64,000 nt of DNA, taken from positions 1-64,000 of the forward strand of contig NZ_NNBP01000036.1 of the NCBI RefSeq assembly GCF_002803155.1, given 5' to 3'. The notes under the pieces were generated by a model. The model had not been told where the DNA came from, did no database searches, and was given only the letters and a program-made list of their open reading frames with translations. Shown here piece after piece: positions 25,057 to 33,920 of the stretch. The position numbers were made by a program, and so were the translations under genes. Position 1 is the stretch's first letter. Each line of letters opens with the position of its first letter. Source of the DNA: Streptomyces sp. CB02959. GTDB lineage: Bacteria > Actinomycetota > Actinomycetes > Streptomycetales > Streptomycetaceae.

Positions 25057-25139
25057 GGCTCCCATCGTCGGCGCGCCTGCCTAGCCTGAAAAGTAATGGC
25101 GCGCGTACGGAGAGTGCGCGTACCTGCACCCGAGGAGGC

Positions 25140-25961
25140 ATGGTGAATGTAGACGGCAATGGGGAGCGGGTGCCGACGGCGCTGCGCGTCTTCGGCGGAC
25201 AGCTGAAGCTTTTCCGGGAGCTGGCCTCGATGAGTCGAGAGGAACTGGGCAGGCAGCTGGGCTATGCCTCCCACACGATCAAGTCCTACGAGCTCGCCCA
25301 GCGCATCCCGGAACCGGCGACGGTGGAGCGCGCTGACGAACTGCTGGGAGCGAAGGGAGTGCTGCGGGCGGCGATTCCGCTGCTGGAGGAGGTGCAATAC
25401 CCGAAGTTCTTCCGGGACTTGCCCAAGCTCGAAAAGCAGTGCACGAAGCGCTACTCGTACGATCCGCACTGTGTGCCGGGGCTGCTGCAGACGGAGGCGT
25501 ACGCAAGCGCGGTGATCGGTTGGTACATCCCGGCCTTCACGGAGGATGAGGTGGCCCGGCTGGTGGGTGCGAGGCTCGATCGTCAGGCAATGCTCACCCG
25601 CGATGACCGCCCCGCCGTGCATTTCGTTGTCGAGCAGGCCGCGTTGGAGCGTCCGATGGGCGGGCGAAAGATCCACCGGGGGCAAATCGAGAAGCTGCTG
25701 GAGTGGGTACAGCTGCGCAATGTATCGATCCAGGTCATGCCGACGAACGTGGCGCATCCCGGCCTGGACGGCGCGATGACCCTGCTGGATATGCCGGACC
25801 GGCGCACAGTGGTCTACGTTGAAGGCCAGGCCCATGGACTGCTCGTATCCGACCGCGAGAAGGTCAACCGCATGGCGCAGCGCTATGACATGATCCGAAC
25901 ACAGGCCCTGGCCCTCAACGAATCCTTGCAATTCATCGAGGAGTTGGCTGGTAAGTCATGA
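25140..25961 (+). CDS. XRE-type HTH regulator with DUF5753 (Scr1-like)
   Basis: A 273-residue DNA-binding protein. The N-terminal HTH is LKLFRELASMSREELGRQLGYASHTIKSYELAQRIPEPATVERADE; the remainder is the DUF5753 domain with YDPHCVPGLLQTEAYASAVI and VQVMP-like strands. This architecture belongs to the WhiJ/Scr1 group, which in Streptomyces pairs with a small DUF397 protein. A GAGGAGG at 25132-25138 precedes ATG 25140 and an in-frame GTG at 25143; the latter has better spacing. The stop overlaps the DUF397 start (ATGA). Probably a developmental regulator or antitoxin-like partner. Confidence 0.9.
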   Translation: MVNVDGNGERVPTALRVFGGQLKLFRELASMSREELGRQLGYASHTIKSYELAQRIPEPATVERADELLGAKGVLRAAIPLLEEVQYPKFFRDLPKLEKQCTKRYSYDPHCVPGLLQTEAYASAVIGWYIPAFTEDEVARLVGARLDRQAMLTRDDRPAVHFVVEQAALERPMGGRKIHRGQIEKLLEWVQLRNVSIQVMPTNVAHPGLDGAMTLLDMPDRRTVVYVEGQAHGLLVSDREKVNRMAQRYDMIRTQALALNESLQFIEELAGKS

Positions 25962-26155
25962 AGAGCGAACTTGCATGGATGAAGTCCAGCTACAGCGGCC
26001 CGCAGGCCGCCGATTGCGTAGAGGTGGCTTTCCAGCCTCATGTGACCCGCGTCCGCGACTCCAAGGACGCAACCGGCCCCCACCTGACCCTCACCCCCAC
26101 CACCTGGGCCGCCTTCCTCCGCTACGCCGTCGACGTCGCGTCCGTGCGGCGGTAG
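25958..26155 (+). CDS. DUF397 domain protein
   Basis: A 65-residue protein with the family signature: WMKSSYSGPQAADCVEVAF near the start, then VRDSKDATGPHLTLTPTTWAAFL. DUF397 proteins are small beta-rich partners of WhiJ-like XRE regulators; one such pair (Scr1/Scr2) has been described as a toxin-antitoxin system in S. coelicolor. The ATG overlaps the regulator's stop by ATGA, so the two are translated in a fixed ratio. The base composition of 26156-26329, just downstream, is locally less G/C-rich; nothing further is recognised there. Confidence 0.92.
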   Translation: MKSELAWMKSSYSGPQAADCVEVAFQPHVTRVRDSKDATGPHLTLTPTTWAAFLRYAVDVASVRR

Positions 26156-26329
26156 TCCGGGCGGGGCGGGCGCGTCGAGGGGGCTCGGTGCGCCATGGCA
26201 AAAAATCATGCATGCGTGCTTGATTGTTTCTGGTGGCGCTGCCACGCTCGGTTCTCGCATCACCGCAGCTGTCAACGTGCCCTGTCCGTAAGGGACATGG
26301 GCGTCCGGCGTGGATGAGGAGAGCGCGCG

Positions 26330-27133
26330 ATGGCCGATCCGCAGGAGGTTCGGGAGGTCCTTGCGGACCTGCGGGCCGAGGGTGAGGAGCTGGACGGGCT
26401 GGTGGCGGGGCTGCCCGAAGCCGAGTGGGGGCGGGCGACCCCGGCGGCCGGGTGGAGCATCGCGCACCAGATCGCGCACCTGCTGTGGACGGACGAGCGG
26501 GCCGTGCAGTCCGCGGTCGATCCCGAGGGGTTCGGGCGGGAGGTGGCGGCGGCGCTTCAGTCGCCCGACACGTTCGTGGACGAGGGGGCGGAGCGGGGCG
26601 CCCGGATGGCGCCCGCCGAGCTGCTGGCGCGGTGGCGGGCGAGCCGGGCGGAGCTGCTGGAGGTGCTGGCGGCGCAGCCGGCGGGCGCGAAGCTGCCCTG
26701 GTACGGGCCGCCGATGAGCGTGGCGTCGGTGGCGACCGGGCGGCTGATGGAGACCTGGGCGCACGGGCAGGACGTCGCGGACGCGCTGGGCGTGCGGCGG
26801 GTGCCGACCGCGCGGCTGCGGCACGTCGCCCGGATCGGGGTGCGGGCCCGGGACTACGCGTACGCGGTGCGCGGGCTGACGCCGCCGGGGGAGGAGTTCC
26901 GGGTCGAGTTGGCCGGGCCCGGCGGTGAGGAGTGGGCGTTCGGACCGGCGGGGGCCGCGCAGCGGGTCACGGGGGCGGCGCTGGACTTCTGCCTGCTGGT
27001 GACACAGCGGGTACACCGGGACGATGTGTCCCTGGTGGCGGTGGGGGCGGACGCCGAGCGGTGGCTGGGCATCGCGCAGTCCTTCGCCGGACCGGCGGGG
27101 CCGGGGCGGGCGCCGGGCGAGGTGCGGCGGTGA
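26330..27133 (+). CDS. TIGR03084-like DinB/maleylpyruvate-isomerase-fold protein
   Basis: A 267-residue protein of the mycothiol-dependent maleylpyruvate isomerase N-terminal fold: the metal-binding His positions are visible in AGWSIAHQIAHLLW (near residues 44-50) and METWAHGQDVADALG (near 144-150). The TIGR03084 group is commonly encoded next to AtuA/acyl-CoA carboxylase genes, as here. Exact reaction unknown; a metal-dependent, possibly thiol-linked step in acyl metabolism is inferred. First gene of an eight-gene same-strand set; its stop overlaps the AtuA-like start (GTGA). Confidence 0.85.
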   Translation: MADPQEVREVLADLRAEGEELDGLVAGLPEAEWGRATPAAGWSIAHQIAHLLWTDERAVQSAVDPEGFGREVAAALQSPDTFVDEGAERGARMAPAELLARWRASRAELLEVLAAQPAGAKLPWYGPPMSVASVATGRLMETWAHGQDVADALGVRRVPTARLRHVARIGVRARDYAYAVRGLTPPGEEFRVELAGPGGEEWAFGPAGAAQRVTGAALDFCLLVTQRVHRDDVSLVAVGADAERWLGIAQSFAGPAGPGRAPGEVRR

Positions 27134-28854
27134 CCGGCGCGCAGATGACCGGCGCGGAGCGGCCGCTGCGGATCGGGAACGCGTCCGGCTTCTACGGCGA
27201 CCGCTTCGATGCCGTACGGGAGATGCTGACCGGGGGGCCGCTGGACGTGCTCACCGGGGACTACCTCGCCGAGCTGACGATGCTGATCCTCGGGCGGGAC
27301 CGGCAAAAGGACCCGCGACTGGGGTACGCCAAGACCTTCCTGCGGCAGCTGGAGGAGGGGCTGGGGCTCGCCGTCGAGCGGGGCGTGAAACTCGTGACGA
27401 ACGCGGGCGGGTTGAATCCGGCCGGACTCGCCGATGCCATACGGGAGTTGAGCGAGCGGGTCGGGGTCCCGGTGCGGGTCGCGCACGTCGAGGGCGATGA
27501 CCTGGTCGGGCGGGAGTGGGGCCGGGGAGTGCTCACCGCCAACGCGTATCTGGGCGGTGCGGGGATCGCGGCGTGCCTGCGGGGCGGGGCGCAGGTGGTG
27601 GTCACCGGGCGGGTGACGGACGCGGCGCTGGTCAGCGGGCCGGCCGCGGCGCACTTCGGCTGGGCGGCCGACGACTACGACCGGCTGGCGGGCGCGGTGG
27701 TCGCGGGGCACGTGCTGGAGTGCGGAACGCAGGCGACGGGCGGCAACTACGCGTTCTTCGGGGAGTTGGGGGACGTGCGGCGGCCGGGGTTTCCGCTGGC
27801 CGAGATCCACCCGGACGGCAGCGCCGTGATCACCAAGCATCCGGGGACCGGGGGCGCGGTCACGGTGGGGACGGTGACCGCCCAGCTGCTCTACGAGACG
27901 GCCGGTGCGCGCTACCTGGGGCCGGATGTCACAGCGCGGCTGGACACCGTACGGCTGACCGGGGCCGGGCCGGACCGGGTGCGGATCGACGGGGTGCGGG
28001 GCGAGGCGCCGCCGGCGACCGCGAAGGTCGGGCTGACCCGGATGGGCGGCTGGCGCAACGAGGTGGTGTTCGTGCTCACCGGGCTCGACATCGAGGCCAA
28101 GGCGGCGCTGGTGCGGGGGCAGTTGGAGGACGCGTTGGCGCGCGCCGGGAGCCGCCCGCGCGAGGTGACGTGGTCGCTGGCGCGGACCGATCACGGGGAC
28201 GCGGCGGTGCAGGAGGAGGCGAGTGCGCTGCTGCGGCTGGTGGTGCGGGACGCCGATCCGGAGGTCGTCGGGCGGGCGGTGAGCGGGGCGGCCGTCGAGC
28301 TGGCGCTGGCCAGTTACCCGGGCTTCCATGTGACGGCGCCGCCGGGGAAGGGCGCGCCGTACGGGGTGTTCGAGGCGGCGTATGTGCCGGTGGGGGACGT
28401 GCGGCAGGTGGCGGTGCTGCCGGACGGCGAGCGGGTGGAGATCCCGCCGGGGTCCGGTCCGGTGGCGGCGCGGGAGCCGGCCGCCGTGGCGGCGGAACTT
28501 CCGGTGCCGCTGCCGGAGGGGCCGACCCGGCGGGCACCCCTGGGGGCCGTCGCCGGGGCCCGCAGCGGGGACAAGGGCGGGTCGGCGAACGTCGGGGTGT
28601 GGGTCCGGACGGACCGGGCGTGGCGGTGGCTCGCGCACGAGCTGACGGTGGCCAGATTCCGTCAACTCCTGCCGGAGGCTGGCGAGTTGGAGGTCCGCCG
28701 GGAGGTGCTGCCGAACCTGCGGGCGCTGAACTTCACGGTCGAGGGGCTGCTCGGGGCGGGCGTCGCGTCGCAGGCCCGGTTCGACCCGCAGGCCAAGGCA
28801 CTGGGGGAGTGGCTGCGCTCCCGTCATGTGGAGATACCGGAGGTGTTGCTGTGA
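27130..28854 (+). CDS. Acyclic terpene utilization AtuA-like protein (DUF1446)
   Basis: A 574-residue protein. RIGNASGFYGDRFDAVREML, DYLAELTMLIL, VTNAGGLNPAGLADAIREL, VVTGRVTDAALVSGPAAAHFGW and ECGTQATGGNYAFFGEL are AtuA/DUF1446 landmarks; the last ~110 residues (APLGAVAGARSGDKGGSANVGVWVRTD) form the AtuA-like C-terminal domain. In Pseudomonas, AtuA is required for citronellol/geraniol degradation although its reaction is not settled. The GTG at 27130 overlaps the previous stop; an ATG at 27145 is an alternative. It overlaps the carboxylase beta gene by GTGA, indicating tight coupling with the carboxylase. Confidence 0.9.
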   Translation: MTGAQMTGAERPLRIGNASGFYGDRFDAVREMLTGGPLDVLTGDYLAELTMLILGRDRQKDPRLGYAKTFLRQLEEGLGLAVERGVKLVTNAGGLNPAGLADAIRELSERVGVPVRVAHVEGDDLVGREWGRGVLTANAYLGGAGIAACLRGGAQVVVTGRVTDAALVSGPAAAHFGWAADDYDRLAGAVVAGHVLECGTQATGGNYAFFGELGDVRRPGFPLAEIHPDGSAVITKHPGTGGAVTVGTVTAQLLYETAGARYLGPDVTARLDTVRLTGAGPDRVRIDGVRGEAPPATAKVGLTRMGGWRNEVVFVLTGLDIEAKAALVRGQLEDALARAGSRPREVTWSLARTDHGDAAVQEEASALLRLVVRDADPEVVGRAVSGAAVELALASYPGFHVTAPPGKGAPYGVFEAAYVPVGDVRQVAVLPDGERVEIPPGSGPVAAREPAAVAAELPVPLPEGPTRRAPLGAVAGARSGDKGGSANVGVWVRTDRAWRWLAHELTVARFRQLLPEAGELEVRREVLPNLRALNFTVEGLLGAGVASQARFDPQAKALGEWLRSRHVEIPEVLL

Positions 28855-30449
28855 CCGTGCTCAGGAGCGCGCTGGACCCGAGCGGTGCCGAGTACGCCGA
28901 GCGGCGGGCGGTGATGCTGGGCAAGCTGGACGAGGTGGCCGCGGAACACGCCAAGGCACTCGCCGGCGGCGGGGAGAAGTACGTCGCCCGGCACCGCAAG
29001 CGCGGCAAGCTGCTGGCCCGCGAGCGGATCGAGCTGCTGGTGGACCCGGACACGCCGTTCCTGGAGCTGTCGCCGCTCGCCGCATGGGGCAGCGACTACG
29101 CGGTGGGCGCGTCGCTGGTCACCGGGATCGGGGTGATCGAAGGCGTGGAGTGCCTGATCACCGCCAACGATCCGACGGTGCGCGGCGGGGCGAGCAACCC
29201 GTGGACGCTCAAGAAGGCGCTGCGGGCCGACGAGGTCGCGTACGCCAACCGGCTGCCGGTGGTCAGCCTGGTGGAGTCGGGCGGCGCCGACCTGCCCAGC
29301 CAGAAGGAGATCTTCATCCCGGGCGGGGCGCTCTTCAAGGACCTGACCCGGCTGTCCGCGGCGGGGATCCCCACGGTGGCGGTGGTCTTCGGGAACTCGA
29401 CGGCCGGCGGCGCGTACGTCCCCGGGATGTCGGACCACGTGATCATGGTGAAGGAGCGGGCCAAGGTCTTCCTCGGCGGGCCGCCGCTGGTGAAGATGGC
29501 GACCGGTGAGGAGAGCGACGACGAGTCGCTCGGCGGGGCCGAGATGCACGCCCGGACCTCCGGGCTCGCGGACTACTTCGCGGTCGACGAGCCCGATGCG
29601 CTGCGGCAGGCGCGGCGGGTGGTGGCCCGGCTCAACTGGCGCAAGGCGCACGGCGATCCGGGCCCGGCCGAGCCGCCGAAGTACGACGAGGAGGAGCTGC
29701 TCGGGATCGTCCCGGGCGACCTCAAGGCGCCGTTCGATCCGCGCGAGGTGATCGCCCGGATCGTGGACGGGTCGGACTTCGACGAGTTCAAACCGCTGTA
29801 CGGGGCCAGCCTGGTCACGGGATGGGCCGAGCTGCACGGCTATCCGGTGGGGATCCTCGCCAACGCGCAGGGCGTGCTGTTCAGCGCGGAGTCGCAGAAG
29901 GCGGCGCAGTTCATCCAGCTGGCCAACCAGCGGGACATCCCGCTGATCTTCCTGCACAACACCACCGGCTACATGGTCGGCAGGGAGTACGAGCAGGGCG
30001 GCATCATCAAACACGGCGCGATGATGATCAACGCGGTGTCCAACTCGCGGGTGCCGCACCTCTCGGTGCTGATGGGCGCCTCGTACGGGGCCGGGCACTA
30101 CGGGATGTGCGGACGGGCCTACGACCCGCGGTTCCTGTTCGCCTGGCCGAGCGCCAAATCCGCGGTGATGGGGCCGCAGCAGCTCGCCGGGGTGCTCTCC
30201 ATCGTGGCGCGCGCCTCCGCGGCCGCGAAGGGGCAGCCGTACGACGAGGACGGCGACGCGGCGCTGCGCGCCATGGTGGAGCAGCAGATCGAAGCCGAAT
30301 CGCTGCCGATGTTCCTGTCCGGGCGGCTGTACGACGACGGCGTCATCGACCCGCGCGACACCCGCACCGTCCTCGGCCTGTGTCTGTCCGCCGTCCACAC
30401 CGCGCCGGTCGAGGGCGCGCGGGGCGGCTTCGGCGTCTTTCGGATGTGA
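28851..30449 (+). CDS. Acyl-CoA carboxylase, carboxyltransferase (beta) subunit
   Basis: A 532-residue carboxyltransferase subunit of the methylcrotonyl/geranyl-CoA carboxylase type. KYVARHRKRGKLLARERIELLVDPDTPFLELSPLAAWG and TANDPTVRGGASNPWTLKKALRA, together with AGGAYVPGMSDHVIMVK and GASYGAGHYGMCGRAYDP (the two oxyanion-hole regions), match MccB/AtuC rather than PccB. With the biotin subunit encoded next it would transfer CO2 to the gamma or 4-position carbon of an alpha,beta-unsaturated acyl-CoA. Starts by GTGA overlap with the AtuA-like gene; the alpha subunit follows after 6 nt. Confidence 0.93.
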   Translation: MTVLRSALDPSGAEYAERRAVMLGKLDEVAAEHAKALAGGGEKYVARHRKRGKLLARERIELLVDPDTPFLELSPLAAWGSDYAVGASLVTGIGVIEGVECLITANDPTVRGGASNPWTLKKALRADEVAYANRLPVVSLVESGGADLPSQKEIFIPGGALFKDLTRLSAAGIPTVAVVFGNSTAGGAYVPGMSDHVIMVKERAKVFLGGPPLVKMATGEESDDESLGGAEMHARTSGLADYFAVDEPDALRQARRVVARLNWRKAHGDPGPAEPPKYDEEELLGIVPGDLKAPFDPREVIARIVDGSDFDEFKPLYGASLVTGWAELHGYPVGILANAQGVLFSAESQKAAQFIQLANQRDIPLIFLHNTTGYMVGREYEQGGIIKHGAMMINAVSNSRVPHLSVLMGASYGAGHYGMCGRAYDPRFLFAWPSAKSAVMGPQQLAGVLSIVARASAAAKGQPYDEDGDAALRAMVEQQIEAESLPMFLSGRLYDDGVIDPRDTRTVLGLCLSAVHTAPVEGARGGFGVFRM

Positions 30450-30455
30450 GGTTTC

Positions 30456-32516
30456 GTGACCACCAACGATTCCGCGGCAGTGACCATGACCGGGACTGAT
30501 TCCGGGGCGGTGCCCATGGCCGGGTCCGCGCCCGGGACCGATCCCGGGGCGGCCGGCCGCCCCGAGATCCGCTCGGTCCTCGTCGCCAACCGCGGTGAGA
30601 TCGCCCGCCGCATCTTCCGCACCTGCCGGGAGCTGGGCATCGCCACCGTCGCCGTGTACTCCGACGCGGACGCGGACGCCGCGCACGTACGGGAGGCGGA
30701 CGGCGCGGTCCGCCTGCCGGGAGAGGCGCCCGCGGACACCTATCTGCGCGGTGAGCTGATCGTGAAGGCGGCGCTGGCGGCCGGGGCGGACGCGGTCCAC
30801 CCCGGATACGGGTTCCTCTCCGAGAGCCATGCGTTCGCCGCCGCGGTCGCGGACGCGGGGCTGGTGTGGATCGGGCCGCCGCCCGCCGCCATCGAGGCGA
30901 TGGCCTCCAAGACCCGCGCCAAGGAGCTGATGGCGGCGGCCGGGGTGCCGCTGCTGGCACCGGTCGATCCGGCCGCGGCCACCGCCGGGGACCTGCCGCT
31001 GCTGGTGAAGGCGGCGGCCGGCGGCGGTGGGCGGGGCATGCGCGTCGTGCGCGAACTGGCGGCGCTGGACGGCGAGTTGGCGTCGGCGCGGGCGGAGGCG
31101 GCGGCCGCGTTCGGGGACGGGGAGGTGTTCGTCGAGCCTTATGTGGAGGGCGGGCGCCACGTCGAGGTGCAGGTCCTCGCCGACGCCCACGGCGCGGTCT
31201 GGACGCTCGGCACCCGCGACTGCTCGCTCCAGCGGCGCCACCAGAAGGTCATCGAGGAGGCCCCGGCCCCCGCACTGCCCGACGCGCTCCGGGACACCCT
31301 GCACCGGGCCGCCGCGCAGGCCGCGCGGGCCATCGACTACCGGGGCGCGGGCACCGTCGAGTTCCTGGTCTCTCCCGCTGACCCCGGCGGGCGGACCCCT
31401 GCCTCCGGCCGGGCGTACTTCCTGGAGATGAACACCCGCCTCCAGGTGGAGCACCCGGTCACCGAAGAGATCTACCGGCTCGACCTGGTGGCCCTCCAGA
31501 TCGGCGTCGCCGAGGGGCGGCCGCTGCCCGCCGCGCTGCCCGAACCGCACGGCCACGCCGTCGAGGCCCGGCTCTACGCGGAGGACCCGGCGGCCGGCTG
31601 GCAGCCGCAGACCGGCACCGTGCACCGGATCGGCGTACCGGACGGCGTGCGCCTGGACTCCGGCATCACCGACGGCGACACCGTGACCGTCCACTACGAC
31701 CCGATGCTCGCCAAGGTCATCGCCTGGGCGCCCACCCGCGCCGAGGCCGTGCGCAAACTGGCCGGCGCGCTGGAACGGGCCCGGATCCACGGCCCGGTCA
31801 CCAACCGCGACCTGCTGGTCCGCTCGCTGCGGCACCCCGAATTCGCCGCCGCCACCGGACTGGACACCGGCTTCTACGACCGCAACCTCGACGCCCTCAC
31901 CGGGGCCGGCGCTGCCGGGGACGGTACGGCCGGGACCCGTGCGGCCGGGGACGGCCTGTGCGCGCTGGCCGCCGCCCTCGCCGACGCGCACGGCCGCTCC
32001 CGCTTCGGAGGCTTCCGCAACGTCCCCGCCGGCCCGCAGGTCAAGAGCTACGCCTGCGCGGGCACCACCCACGAGGTCCGCTACCGGCTCGGGCGCACCG
32101 GACTCACCGCCGAGGACTTCCCCGGCGTCCGGCTCCTCGGCCTGTCCGCGGACCAGGTGGTGCTGGACGTCGACGGGCTGCGGCGGACGTTCGCGGTCGC
32201 CCGCTACGGCGACCGGGTCCACGTCGACTCGCCGCTGGGCGCCCGCACCCTCACCGCACTGCCCCGCTTCCCCGACCCCACCGCCCGTACGGAGCCCGGG
32301 TCGCTGCTCGCCCCGATGCCCGGCACGGTCGTCCGGATCGCGGACGGGCTGGCCGAGGGCGACCGCGTCACGGCCGGCCAGCCGCTGCTGTGGCTGGAGG
32401 CCATGAAGATGGAACACAGGATCACCGCACCGGCGGCCGGCACCCTGACCGCCCTGCCCGCCCGCACGGGACAGCAGGTCGAGGTGGGCACACTGCTCGC
32501 CGTCGTCACCGACTGA
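30456..32516 (+). CDS. Acyl-CoA carboxylase, biotin carboxylase/BCCP (alpha) subunit
   Basis: A 686-residue fused subunit: biotin carboxylase (RSVLVANRGEIARRIFRTCRELGIATVAVYSDAD, VHPGYGFLSES, the ATP-grasp loop KAAAGGGGRGMRVV, and EMNTRLQVEHPVTE), a BT-like linker, and a C-terminal BCCP with EAMKMEH, biotinylated lysine at 651. It carries out ATP-dependent carboxylation of biotin for the adjacent beta subunit. A ~35-residue low-complexity N-terminal extension (MTG/GAVPM repeats) precedes the catalytic start. GAGG just upstream of the GTG at 30456 serves as ribosome site. Confidence 0.94.
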   Translation: MTTNDSAAVTMTGTDSGAVPMAGSAPGTDPGAAGRPEIRSVLVANRGEIARRIFRTCRELGIATVAVYSDADADAAHVREADGAVRLPGEAPADTYLRGELIVKAALAAGADAVHPGYGFLSESHAFAAAVADAGLVWIGPPPAAIEAMASKTRAKELMAAAGVPLLAPVDPAAATAGDLPLLVKAAAGGGGRGMRVVRELAALDGELASARAEAAAAFGDGEVFVEPYVEGGRHVEVQVLADAHGAVWTLGTRDCSLQRRHQKVIEEAPAPALPDALRDTLHRAAAQAARAIDYRGAGTVEFLVSPADPGGRTPASGRAYFLEMNTRLQVEHPVTEEIYRLDLVALQIGVAEGRPLPAALPEPHGHAVEARLYAEDPAAGWQPQTGTVHRIGVPDGVRLDSGITDGDTVTVHYDPMLAKVIAWAPTRAEAVRKLAGALERARIHGPVTNRDLLVRSLRHPEFAAATGLDTGFYDRNLDALTGAGAAGDGTAGTRAAGDGLCALAAALADAHGRSRFGGFRNVPAGPQVKSYACAGTTHEVRYRLGRTGLTAEDFPGVRLLGLSADQVVLDVDGLRRTFAVARYGDRVHVDSPLGARTLTALPRFPDPTARTEPGSLLAPMPGTVVRIADGLAEGDRVTAGQPLLWLEAMKMEHRITAPAAGTLTALPARTGQQVEVGTLLAVVTD

Positions 32517-32612
32517 GGCCCGATCGGCACCCGCCACCCGATACCCGCCACCGATACCCATCACCTGGCACCCGCCATCCGCAGGCACTCACTCACCGCC
32601 CCAGGAGCCGTC

Positions 32613-33791
32613 ATGAGCAACGCCCTGAGCAACTCCGTGATCGAGTCCGAGGAACACCGCGCCCTGCGCGCCGCCGTCGCCGCACTCGGCAAGCGCTACG
32701 GCCGGGAGTACTTCACCACCGTCGTCGCCGAGGGCAAGCACACCGACGAGCTGTGGCAGGACGCCGCCAAGGCCGGCTACCTCGGCGTGAACCTCCCCGA
32801 GGAGTACGGCGGCGGAGGCGCCGGAATCACCGAACTCTCCCTCGTACTGGAGGAGTTGGGGGCGGCCGGCTGCCCGCTGCTGATGCTGGTGGTCTCACCG
32901 GCGATCTGCGGCACGGTCATCGCCCGCTTCGGCACCGAGGAGCAGAAGCGCACCTGGCTGCCCGGACTGGCCGACGGCAGCCGCAAGATGGCCTTCGGCA
33001 TCACCGAACCGGACGCCGGATCCAACTCGCACCGCATCACCACCACCGCCCGCAAGGAGAGCGGCGGGGACTGGATCCTCAACGGGCGGAAGATCTTCGT
33101 CTCCGGCGTCGACATCGCCGACGCGACGCTGATCGTCGGCCGCACCGAGGACGCCCGCACCGGCAAGCTCAAGCCCTGCCTGTTCATCGTCCCGCGCGAG
33201 GCCCCAGGCTTCGGCCGCAGCCCCGTCGCGATGGAACTCGCCGCCCCGGAGAAGCAGTTCGAACTGACCCTGGACGACGTCCGGCTGCCCGCCGACGCCC
33301 TGGTGGGCGACGAGGACGCCGGACTGCTCCAACTCTTCGCCGGCCTCAACCCGGAACGCATCATGACCGCCGCGTTCGCCCTCGGCATGGGCCGCTACGC
33401 GCTCGCCAGGGCCGTCGACTACGCCCGCACCCGCCAGGTCTGGAAGGAGCCGATCGGCGCCCACCAGGCCCTCGCCCACCCGCTCGCCCAGTGCCACGTC
33501 GAACTGGAACTGGCCGGGCTGATGATGCGGAAGGCGGCGCTGCTGTATGACGCGGGCGACGACATGGCCGCCGGCGAGGCCGCCAACATGGCCAAGTACG
33601 CGGCGGCCGAGGCCGCGGTCCACACCGTCGACCAGGCCGTGCACACCCTGGGCGGCAACGGCCTCACCCAGGAATACGGGCTGGCGTCCCTGATCACCGC
33701 CGCCCGGGTCGCGCGGATCGCACCGGTCAGCCGGGAGATGATCCTCAACTTCATCTCCCACCAGTCCCTGGGGCTGCCGAAGTCGTACTGA
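32613..33791 (+). CDS. Acyl-CoA dehydrogenase
   Basis: A 392-residue FAD flavoenzyme that introduces an alpha,beta double bond into an acyl-CoA. The signature FGITEPDAGSNSHRI, the substrate/FAD loop, and the C-terminal LGGNGLTQEYGLASLITAARVARIAPVSREMI are clear. AGGAG sits 5 nt before the ATG. The neighbouring carboxylase implies a citronellyl-CoA/isovaleryl-CoA-type substrate. The 96-nt gap before it holds short direct repeats of ACCCGCCACC/GATACCC but no obvious terminator, so it can belong to the same operon. Confidence 0.94.
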   Translation: MSNALSNSVIESEEHRALRAAVAALGKRYGREYFTTVVAEGKHTDELWQDAAKAGYLGVNLPEEYGGGGAGITELSLVLEELGAAGCPLLMLVVSPAICGTVIARFGTEEQKRTWLPGLADGSRKMAFGITEPDAGSNSHRITTTARKESGGDWILNGRKIFVSGVDIADATLIVGRTEDARTGKLKPCLFIVPREAPGFGRSPVAMELAAPEKQFELTLDDVRLPADALVGDEDAGLLQLFAGLNPERIMTAAFALGMGRYALARAVDYARTRQVWKEPIGAHQALAHPLAQCHVELELAGLMMRKAALLYDAGDDMAAGEAANMAKYAAAEAAVHTVDQAVHTLGGNGLTQEYGLASLITAARVARIAPVSREMILNFISHQSLGLPKSY

Positions 33792-33920
33792 GGAAGCGGT
33801 CGGTGCGCCGGCCCCGGCACCACCGGGCACGGCGCACCGACACCCGCCGTACAGGGGGAAGTCCCACCGCCGTCCTGCGCCGCCACCGCCGCCCACTGCC
33901 GCACCCAGGGGAAGGTCCCT

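Noticed and set aside
28824..32588. 1254-codon minus-strand frame opposite the carboxylase genes
   Set aside because: Pure codon-bias shadow spanning three functional genes, with no recognisable family.
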